From Phycisphaerales bacterium (GTDB lineage: Bacteria; Planctomycetota; Phycisphaerae; Phycisphaerales; UBA1924): 64,000 nt of DNA. How positions within the stretch are numbered: position 1 is the stretch's first letter; each line of letters opens with the position of its first letter. Positions 1 through 6,056 of the stretch are shown in pieces. Location of the stretch: the NCBI GenBank assembly GCA_022843045.1, contig JALHOJ010000004.1, forward strand, positions 1 through 64,000. Direction: 5' to 3'. The notes under the pieces are model-generated. The model was not told the DNA's origin. It saw only the letters and a program-made list of their open reading frames with translations, and ran no database searches. Both the position numbers and the translations under genes were made by a program.

Positions 1-860
1 GGGCACTTTGAGTTCGTTTTCAGGGCACGCGCGGACGGGCAGCTCGGTCTTGGGGTTGGCCTTGCGGCAACCCCGACACCTCCATAGATCCGGCGTGACT
101 GACGGGCGAAGAGACCGGGCGCGCGATTGAGTTCACACGCTGGGGAGCCTTGCTGCTCCTTCGGTGGGAGTTGGCCTTTGGCGATGGACCTTTCGGGCAT
201 CGACTTGGGCAGTTCGCGTCCAACACCGAAACACTTCGACCGTATCGCTCGACACACTTTGCTGTGCGGCCTGAAGGATCTGGCGGGGCTGCCTCGGGTG
301 GGGTGGGGGTTGAGGGAGAGGCGCGACGACTTTTGTCGTAACGCCACAGGTTCTATTCGTTCCTGTGCTCGGGGCGAAGCGATCGCCTTTGAGGTCCGCT
401 CTTTTCCTACACCACCGTCAAAGGAACGCCAGAGACGGGCCGCCGAGCTTGGTGGGCCGGGCGATGCGGTAGTATGACGTGGATTTTTGGGAACGCAAGA
501 GGGGAGCGTGGGAACGGGGTCAGAAGCGCGCACAAACGTGGTTGTTTTCAGAGGTGATCGCGGAGGGGCGCAGGGGGACTGAGAAACGTGGAAGGGGTGG
601 GTTGGGCGACGTGCTGCCGCGCGGAAAACACGGCACCTCATCGGGTTCATCGTGGCACCTGCCGGAGGACGCGGAGGGGGAGAAGACAGGTGAAGATCAG
701 GAAGGCAGGAGGCACTCGGCATCGAGGCATCGAGGTGGTCAAGATGCAATGCTGAGCCTGCGGTGGTTTGGCACAGGTCTCGCCGTCGCTCTCGACGGCG
801 AGACCTGTGGCACGAGTGCGAGCCTGTTGTGCTACATGCCAACCGATTTCGATGTCATGT
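1..860. other. Region without a convincing gene
   Basis: I see no protein here that I would call real. The open frames are Arg/Gly/Pro-rich, have no family motifs and overlap one another on both strands. A minus-strand frame open at the left edge (from about 132 down to 1) reads C-x2-C-x13-C in a zinc-ribbon-like way, but it has no start codon before an in-frame stop at 133-135, so it is at best a gene fragment. Positions 663-678 share a 16-base word with the inverted-repeat element at 35747-35762, so the region contains repeat debris. A perfect hairpin element lies at 772-814. Confidence 0.5.
772..814 (-). repeat. REP-like perfect hairpin, variant stem
   Basis: Bases 772-788 and 793-809 are exact reverse complements (17 bp) around the loop CTCT. 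Read on the minus strand it begins CGTGCCA, the same head as the four CGTGCCATCGAAGTCG hairpins elsewhere in the window, but the rest of the stem differs (CAGGTCTCGCCGTCG). No T-run follows on either strand, so it is not an ordinary intrinsic terminator. It lies about 50 bases past the stop codon of the minus-strand gene ending at 861. Confidence 0.7.
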
Positions 861-1445
861 TCAGTCGATCATCCATCCCCAGATTCTCGACACTTGGTGA
901 TGAGGGTGGATAAGTCCGTCGACAGTTGCGTGCTGACGGGGACCGATTCGGAGAGAAGCGATCTGTGTAGCAATCAACTCAAACGAATTGACCAGTGGGT
1001 CCAGACTAATTCTCGCTGGGGTGTGTTCATAGCCTACGACGATGATCGCCCGCGACTCAGGGCCGGAGTACAAGCTCAGTTTCATTCCGTCGGAGACAGA
1101 ACTCGTGTTTCCCGGGTAGGGATGGAGCAGATTCTGAGACCAGTGCTCAGCCTCTTTCCCGTTGTCGCCGAACGGCCTGGCGATCTTCAGTTCGATTGCC
1201 CAACGGCTTGGAATCAGAACATCTGGAGTTCGCTTGGTGACCGCACCGTGGAAGTCGTGATTCGAGCTGGAGTTCATGAAGTTGACAATCTGCTGGCACA
1301 GCGAAGTTTCGCTGTACGGTCCAACTCCGGGTGAGTATTCGCGATACGGAGGCTTCGAAGACTTGTACGGGATGGCAGAGGAGTCCACGTGACGAATCGC
1401 TGCGGCAATCACATGAATGAGCGATGCAAGGTCTTGAGTAGGCAT
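861..1445 (-). CDS. PD-(D/E)XK nuclease-like protein of unknown role
   Basis: This is a 194-residue soluble protein with no close family that I recognise. Residues 73-88 read TPDVLIPSRWAIELKI. This is a P-D followed about ten residues later by E-x-K (D75, E85, K87) at the ends of hydrophobic strands, the layout of the PD-(D/E)XK catalytic core found in restriction and repair nucleases. E46 in an N-terminal helix could be the conserved acidic residue before the core. The start at 1445 (MPTQDL) was chosen because the longer reading upstream only translates the hairpin repeat at 1480-1518. The gene looks more AT-rich than its neighbours and is bordered by hairpin repeats on both sides, which suggests transfer. 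No methylase or other partner is adjacent, so a restriction role is not supported. The nuclease assignment is an inference from motif spacing. Confidence 0.65.
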   Translation of the reverse strand: MPTQDLASLIHVIAAAIRHVDSSAIPYKSSKPPYREYSPGVGPYSETSLCQQIVNFMNSSSNHDFHGAVTKRTPDVLIPSRWAIELKIARPFGDNGKEAEHWSQNLLHPYPGNTSSVSDGMKLSLYSGPESRAIIVVGYEHTPARISLDPLVNSFELIATQIASLRIGPRQHATVDGLIHPHHQVSRIWGWMID

Positions 1446-1479
1446 GCTTCGGTCTCTCGGATTCGGCCTTTGGAGATCG

Positions 1480-1518
1480 CATCGAAGTCGTCGCAGAGCC
1501 GACGACTTCGATGGCACG
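1480..1518 (-). repeat. REP-like hairpin, copy A
   Basis: Bases 1480-1493 pair perfectly with 1500-1513 (CATCGAAGTCGTCG arm, 6-base loop). On the minus strand the element begins CGTGC directly after the stop codon (1519-1521) of the GNAT gene. It is one of four copies of the same family in the window. The abutment to a stop codon suggests a role at mRNA 3' ends or insertion preference there, but there is no T-run. Confidence 0.8.
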
Positions 1519-1989
1519 TCAATCGAACTTGATGGCGTACTTGACGAATTCGGTGCCGAGGGTCATGCCGAGTTTTTCGTAGAGGGCTCTTGCGGGGGTG
1601 TTGGTGTGTTGGGTTTCGAGGGTGAGTCTTGCCGCGTTGTCTTGGCGGGCGAAGGCGATGGCGTGGAGGGTCAAGGCTTTGGCGATGCCGAGGCGGCGGT
1701 GCTGCGGGGCGACGAAGAGGTCGTTTAGGTGCCAGGTTTTGGCGAGGCCGACGCTGGTGAAGATGGGGTAGAGCTGGGCGAAGCCGGCGGGGGTGGTGCC
1801 GGTTTTGGTGGCGACTTTGGCGAGGAAGACGACGGATTCGTTGCGGGCGAGGCGGTCTCTGAGGAAGAGTTCGCAGCGGACGCTGTCGCCGTGTTGTTTG
1901 CCGTAGAACTCGCGGTAGGCGGCGAAGAGGGGCGCGATGAGGGGGGCGTCGTCTGGGGTGGCGCGGGAGATGGAGAGGGGGGCGGTCAT
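1519..1989 (-). CDS. GNAT family N-acetyltransferase
   Basis: This 156-residue protein has the Gcn5-related acetyltransferase fold and would transfer an acetyl group from acetyl-CoA to an amine. Residues 90-105 (DLFVAPQHRRLGIAKA) form the acetyl-CoA pyrophosphate-binding motif A with the Q/R-x-x-G-x-G/A signature. Motif B follows, with the conserved tyrosine Y137 in ALYEKLGM. The protein covers the family's usual single domain with nothing missing. Its start overlaps the stop of the upstream EamA gene by 4 bases (ATGA), so the two are translationally coupled. The substrate cannot be told from sequence, and the family includes protein, antibiotic and small-molecule acetylases. Confidence 0.85.
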   Translation of the reverse strand: MTAPLSISRATPDDAPLIAPLFAAYREFYGKQHGDSVRCELFLRDRLARNESVVFLAKVATKTGTTPAGFAQLYPIFTSVGLAKTWHLNDLFVAPQHRRLGIAKALTLHAIAFARQDNAARLTLETQHTNTPARALYEKLGMTLGTEFVKYAIKFD

Positions 1990-2495
1990 CGGTTGGGCGA
2001 GGTCGCGGAGGTCTCGGCTGTGTTGGATGGGGCGTGGGTGCTCTTGCCGCTGATGGCGACCATCACGAGGCCGGCGATCATGAGGGCGATGCCGGCGACT
2101 TTGATGGGGGGCATCGATTCCTTCAAGATGTACCAGCCCAGGAATGCGCCGACGACGGGGGAGACGCCCAGGGCGATGGGTTTGACGGTGCTGATGTCGC
2201 CGAATTTGAGGCCCAGGTAGAAGAACGCGACGCCGCCGAAGCCGGCCATGAGCGCGCTGCCCAGGAGGAGTTTGGTGAGGATGGGGGCGGGGGCGGTCCA
2301 GAAGGCGCGGGGTTCGCTTTTGAGGACAGAGGTCGCGAGCCAGTACGCGAGCACGGCGAGGGGGACGACGGCGACGATGCGCACCATGACGACGGCCCAG
2401 GGGCCGATCTTGCCGGACAACAGGACTTGTTTGGTGAAGAACTCACCCACGCCCCAGCAGAGCCCGCCCAGCAACGCGAAGAGGATCGCTTTCAT
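1986..2495 (-). CDS. EamA/DMT-type half-size membrane transporter
   Basis: This is a 169-residue integral membrane protein with about five hydrophobic helices, beginning at residues 2-22. The segments LGGLCWGVGEFFTKQVL near the start and LGVSPVVGAFLGWYILKE near residues 108-125 are typical of one EamA domain of the drug/metabolite transporter superfamily. Most members have two EamA domains (about 300 residues), so this half-size protein probably works as a dimer. The C-terminal 20 residues are polar. It is the first gene of a two-gene unit with the GNAT gene. A tandem array of 8-bp repeats lies directly upstream (2509-2580). The transported substrate is unknown. Confidence 0.8.
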   Translation of the reverse strand: MKAILFALLGGLCWGVGEFFTKQVLLSGKIGPWAVVMVRIVAVVPLAVLAYWLATSVLKSEPRAFWTAPAPILTKLLLGSALMAGFGGVAFFYLGLKFGDISTVKPIALGVSPVVGAFLGWYILKESMPPIKVAGIALMIAGLVMVAISGKSTHAPSNTAETSATSPNR

Positions 2496-2508
2496 GGGGG
2501 AAGGTATG

Positions 2509-2580
2509 GCGAGAGGGCGAGAGGGCGAGAGAGCGACAGAGCGATAGAGCGATAGAGCGACAGTGCGAGAGTGCGAAAGA
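2509..2580. repeat. Tandem array, nine 8-bp units
   Basis: Nine consecutive units of the type GCGANAGN (for example GCGAGAGG, GCGACAGA, GCGATAGA) fill exactly 72 bases, starting 14 bases upstream of the EamA start codon. On the coding strand of that gene the array is pyrimidine-rich. It lies where promoter or 5' leader elements would be expected. Confidence 0.85.
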
Positions 2581-2646
2581 GGGGGAGGAGATGGGAGCGG
2601 CAGGGAGATTGGCGCGGGGGCGGAGGTTTGAGGCGCTGATCGTGAT

Positions 2647-3831
2647 CTACTCGTTGGGTTCGACTTTGCGATACGTGAGTTCGACGTCGCCTTGCAGGTT
2701 CTTGACGCGCCAGAGGCCGAACTTTCGGGCGTTGCTGAGTTTTTCGGCGACGCGGCCGACGGCGACGCTGCGGGCTTGGTCGTCGCCTAGCAGCATGGGG
2801 GCAATGTAGACGACGGCTTCGTCGATCAGGTCGGCTTCGAAGAGGGAGCCGAGCAAGCCGGGGCCGGCTTCGACCATGATGGTGCTGACGTTGAATTCGA
2901 AGTGCAGGGTGCGGAGGAGTTCGGTGAGGTCGAGGCCGTTGCCGGGGCCTTGGTCGGCGATGGGGACGATGGTGAGGCCCAGTTGGTCGGCGGCGGCGCG
3001 CTTCTTGGCGGTGTAGGTGGTGCAGGCCATGCTGCGCTCGACGGCGAGGAGGGTCGGAGCTTCGCGGGCCGTGGTGGCGAGTTGGGAGTCCAGCGGCAGC
3101 GAGAAGTCCGAGTCGGTGACGACGCGCTTGGCGATGCGGCGCGGGGCGTGGTGCAGGCGGGCTGTGAGGAGCGGATCGTCGGCGACGACGGTGCCGATGC
3201 CGGTGAGGATGGCGTCGACGCGGCTTCGGAGGAGGTGGACGCGGCGGCGGGCCCAGGCGCCGCTGATCCACTTGGATTCGCCCGTGCGGGTGGCGACGCG
3301 GCCGTCGATGGTCTGGGCCCACTTGGCGATGACCCAGGGCAGGCCGGTGGTGACGCGCTTGACGAAGGGTGCGCTCACGCCCGTGGCGAGGGGGCTGGCG
3401 TCGCTGGGGCGGGCGGAGATGCCGGCGCGGCGGAGGATGACTGCGCCGCCGGCGGCGATGGGGTTTGGGTCGCTGCGGGCGAAGACGACCTCGGCGACGC
3501 CGGCGTTGATGAGGGCGTCGGTGCAGGGGGGTTGCTTGCCGATGTGGGCGCAGGGCTCGAGGGTGACGTAGGCGGTTGCGCCGCGGACGTCGATGTTTTT
3601 GGCGCGGGCGTCGGCGAGGGCGAGGGCTTCGGCGTGGGGGCCGCCGAACCTGCGATGATGGCCGCTGGCGAGGACTTGGTCGCCTCTGGCGATGACGCAG
3701 CCGACCATGGGATTGGGCTCGACAGACCCAAAGCCGCGGAGGGCAAGGCGGGCGGCGCGATCGAGCATGTGGCGGTCGAGGTGGTCGTGTGCGGGGGGCA
3801 CGGGGGAGGGTAGGGGAAGATGAGAAAGCAT
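2647..3831 (-). CDS. ribD: Riboflavin biosynthesis deaminase/reductase RibD
   Basis: This bifunctional enzyme carries out the second and third steps of riboflavin synthesis: deamination of the pyrimidine intermediate, then NADPH reduction of its ribosyl group. The N-terminal deaminase (about residues 20-160) shows the zinc site H66-A-E68 and P-C94-x8-C103 (PCAHIGKQPPC). The reductase begins near residue 165 with KWAQTIDGRVATRTGESKWI and runs to residue 394. The start is uncertain. ATG at 3831 gives 394 residues, GTG at 3801 or ATG at 3768 would trim a Pro-rich leader, and none has a ribosome-binding site. An 8-bp tandem repeat lies just upstream of 3831. No other rib genes are nearby. Confidence 0.9.
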   Translation of the reverse strand: MLSHLPLPSPVPPAHDHLDRHMLDRAARLALRGFGSVEPNPMVGCVIARGDQVLASGHHRRFGGPHAEALALADARAKNIDVRGATAYVTLEPCAHIGKQPPCTDALINAGVAEVVFARSDPNPIAAGGAVILRRAGISARPSDASPLATGVSAPFVKRVTTGLPWVIAKWAQTIDGRVATRTGESKWISGAWARRRVHLLRSRVDAILTGIGTVVADDPLLTARLHHAPRRIAKRVVTDSDFSLPLDSQLATTAREAPTLLAVERSMACTTYTAKKRAAADQLGLTIVPIADQGPGNGLDLTELLRTLHFEFNVSTIMVEAGPGLLGSLFEADLIDEAVVYIAPMLLGDDQARSVAVGRVAEKLSNARKFGLWRVKNLQGDVELTYRKVEPNE

Positions 3832-3832
3832 G

Positions 3833-3856
3833 AGACGGTGAAACGGTGAGACGGTG
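3833..3856. repeat. Short tandem array, three 8-bp units
   Basis: AGACGGTG, AAACGGTG and AGACGGTG follow one another just upstream of the chosen ribD start. It is short, but it is the same kind of 8-bp, GA-rich repeat seen upstream of the EamA gene and inside the dus gene. Confidence 0.5.
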
Positions 3857-3965
3857 AAGGTGAGCGAGCGGGCGGGAACTTGTGGTAGGCACGTCCATTC
3901 AGTCGGTGGGTGAGTTGGTATCTTCAACTGCGCGTCTGATCGCCGCGTTGAATAGAATCCCTCCT

Positions 3966-5012
3966 ATGGCATCGCAGACCAACGCCGTTTCGCCTGAGGC
4001 TTCGCAGCAGCGGGTGGATCCTTCGTCGCAGCGGAAGTACATTCGCGATTTGGGCACGCCCGAGTTTGTGCGCGGGTTGTTTTCGATTGCCAACGCGCAG
4101 CTGGGGCAGACGCGGCAGGGCAAGCCGTATCTCAAGTGCATCGTGGGCGACAAGACGGGGGAGATGCCGGCGCGGATGTGGACGATTGAGGAGGGCGTGT
4201 ATCGCCGGCTGCCCACGGATGGGTTTGTGTATCTCGAGGGGGAGACGCAGGCGTATCAGGGCGATGTGCAATTGATCATCCACAACATCGAGCCCGCGGA
4301 GCCCAACGCGGACCAGATGAAGGACCTCCTGCCCTGCACGACGCGGGACATCGATGAGATGTTTGGCGAAGTGAACCGGCTGCTGGGGACGCTGCAGCAC
4401 CCGGCGGCGAAGGCGCTGGCGAACACGTATCTGGCGGATGCGCATCTGATGGACGCGTTCAAGCGGGCGCCGGCGGCCAAGAGCATGCACCATGCGTGGC
4501 TGGGCGGACTGCTTGAGCACACGATGACGCTGATGCAGCTGGCGGATGGGATCTGTGCGATCTATCCCAAGATCAACCGCGACATCGTGATGCTGGGGCT
4601 GTTCCTGCATGACCTGGGCAAGACGCGGGAACTGATCTATGACCGCGCGTTTGGGTACAGCGATCGGGGCGAACTGATCGGGCACATCGTGGATGGGGCG
4701 ATCATGCTGCACGACAAGGCGCAGGTGATGATGCGCGAGCACGGGATGCGGCTGCCGCCTGGGATGCTGACGGTGCTGCAGCACATCATTTTGAGCCATC
4801 ATGGGGAGCCGGAATTTGGGGCGGCGAAGGTGCCCATGACGCCCGAGGCGATCATGATCAACCTGATCGACAATCTGGATGCGAAAACGGTGATGGCGCT
4901 GTCGGCGACGCGGGATGAACGCGGGCCCAAGACGGACAATCCGGGGAGTTTCACGGAGAAGCTGTGGGCGCTGAATACGAAGCTGTATAAGAGGGATCCG
5001 CTGGCGCAGTGA
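3966..5012 (+). CDS. OB-fold/HD-domain 3'-5' exoribonuclease, YhaM-like
   Basis: This 348-residue protein has the two-domain layout of Bacillus YhaM: an OB nucleic-acid-binding fold at about residues 33-110 (FVRGLFSIANAQLGQTRQGK onward) and an HD metal-dependent phosphohydrolase domain at about 170-320. Metal ligands are visible as H175/H176 and H185 in HHAWLGGLLEH, HD at 215-216 in FLHDLGKT, and H240. YhaM trims RNA and single-stranded DNA from the 3' end, so a role in RNA decay is likely. The ATG at 3966 was chosen because the conserved region begins shortly after it and the longer reading crosses the intergenic gap. It is followed about 80 bases later by folD on the same strand. Confidence 0.85.
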   Translation: MASQTNAVSPEASQQRVDPSSQRKYIRDLGTPEFVRGLFSIANAQLGQTRQGKPYLKCIVGDKTGEMPARMWTIEEGVYRRLPTDGFVYLEGETQAYQGDVQLIIHNIEPAEPNADQMKDLLPCTTRDIDEMFGEVNRLLGTLQHPAAKALANTYLADAHLMDAFKRAPAAKSMHHAWLGGLLEHTMTLMQLADGICAIYPKINRDIVMLGLFLHDLGKTRELIYDRAFGYSDRGELIGHIVDGAIMLHDKAQVMMREHGMRLPPGMLTVLQHIILSHHGEPEFGAAKVPMTPEAIMINLIDNLDAKTVMALSATRDERGPKTDNPGSFTEKLWALNTKLYKRDPLAQ

Positions 5013-5095
5013 GTTGGGGATTTGGGGTTCGGGATTTGGGGGCGCGGTGAACGTGGTACGTTGCACTTGCGGACACCAGAGGCTTACGCTGGCGC

Positions 5096-6034
5096 ATGGC
5101 TGACGCGCCCGCATCCCAAGCGAAGATCATCGATGGCAACGCGCTGGCGGCGTCGCTGCGCGAGCAGATCAAGGCTCGGGCGGCGGCGGTGCGGGAGGCG
5201 GGCGGGTTTGTGAAGTTGGACGCGATTCTGGCGGAGAGCGGGGACAACGGGGCGCGGGTGTACGCGGAGAATCAGGCCAAGACGTGCGAGAAGGTGGGGA
5301 TTGAGTACACGCTGCATCGGCTGCCCATGGGCGCGAGCGAAGCGGAGATCGCGGCGAAGGTCGAGTCGCTTTCGGCGAGTGATGCGTGCCACGCGATCAT
5401 GATGCATGTGCCGCTGCCTGAGGGGATTGAGCCGTATCGGGTGCAGCGGTTGATCCATGTCGAGAAGGACGTGGAGGGCGTCAATCCGGCGAACATCGGG
5501 AACATCGTGTATGGGAAGAGCAGCCTTGCGCCGTGCACTGCGCTGGCTGTCGTGAAGATGGTCGAGCACGTGCATGGGCCCAACTTTGGGTTCAGCGCGA
5601 CGTTTGGGGAACAGGCGAAGGCTCCGCTGCTGCGCGGCAAGGTCGCGGTGGTCGTTGGCGCGAGTGATGTGGTGGGCAAGCCGATTGCGGTGCTGCTCAT
5701 GCGGCATGACGCGACGGTGATCAGTTGCAACAAGTGGACGCCATACCTCGAGGAATACTGCCGGAGCGCGGATGTTCTGGTGGCGGCGGCGGGGGTGCCA
5801 GGATTGATCACGGCGGAGAAGATCAAGCCGGGGGCGACGGTGATTGATGTGGGGGTGAATCGGATTGCGGGGGCGGATGGGAAGACGCGGACGGTGGGCG
5901 ATGTGGCGTTTGAGCAGGCGGCGCGGGTGGCTGGGCATATCAGTCCGGTGCCGGGGGGCGTGGGGCCGGTGACGGTGGCGATGCTGCTGCTGAATGTGGT
6001 GGAGTCGGCGGAGCGGAGGCGCAGCACCCGGTAG
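5096..6034 (+). CDS. folD: Methylenetetrahydrofolate dehydrogenase/cyclohydrolase FolD, variant active site
   Basis: FolD interconverts methylene-, methenyl- and formyl-tetrahydrofolate in one-carbon metabolism. The 312-residue length and the C-terminal Rossmann domain are normal: GASDVVGKPIAVLLMRHDAT binds NADP, and PGGVGPVTVAMLLLN closes the domain. The folate site is altered. In YAENQAKTC (from Y56) the position of the catalytic lysine (E. coli K54) is glutamine Q60, with lysine only at +6. The VQLPLP glutamine (E. coli Q98) is histidine in MHVPLP. The KDVDG aspartate (E. coli D121) is glutamate in KDVEG. The lysine is needed for cyclohydrolase activity in studied enzymes, so this may be mainly a dehydrogenase or a lineage-specific variant. 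The family call is firm; bifunctionality is doubtful. Confidence 0.92.
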   Translation: MADAPASQAKIIDGNALAASLREQIKARAAAVREAGGFVKLDAILAESGDNGARVYAENQAKTCEKVGIEYTLHRLPMGASEAEIAAKVESLSASDACHAIMMHVPLPEGIEPYRVQRLIHVEKDVEGVNPANIGNIVYGKSSLAPCTALAVVKMVEHVHGPNFGFSATFGEQAKAPLLRGKVAVVVGASDVVGKPIAVLLMRHDATVISCNKWTPYLEEYCRSADVLVAAAGVPGLITAEKIKPGATVIDVGVNRIAGADGKTRTVGDVAFEQAARVAGHISPVPGGVGPVTVAMLLLNVVESAERRRSTR

Positions 6035-6056
6035 AGGGCCCGGCGTGGACGGCGGC

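Noticed and set aside
1-132. Minus-strand frame with a zinc-ribbon-like C-x2-C-x13-C at the left edge
   Set aside because: There is no start codon between the in-frame stop at 133-135 and the window edge. The continuation is out of view, so only a possible fragment can be noted.
2492-3898. A 468-codon Arg/Pro-rich frame overlapping ribD
   Set aside because: Composition is that of a shifted frame of a GC-rich gene. The ribD frame carries the zinc-binding and reductase motifs.
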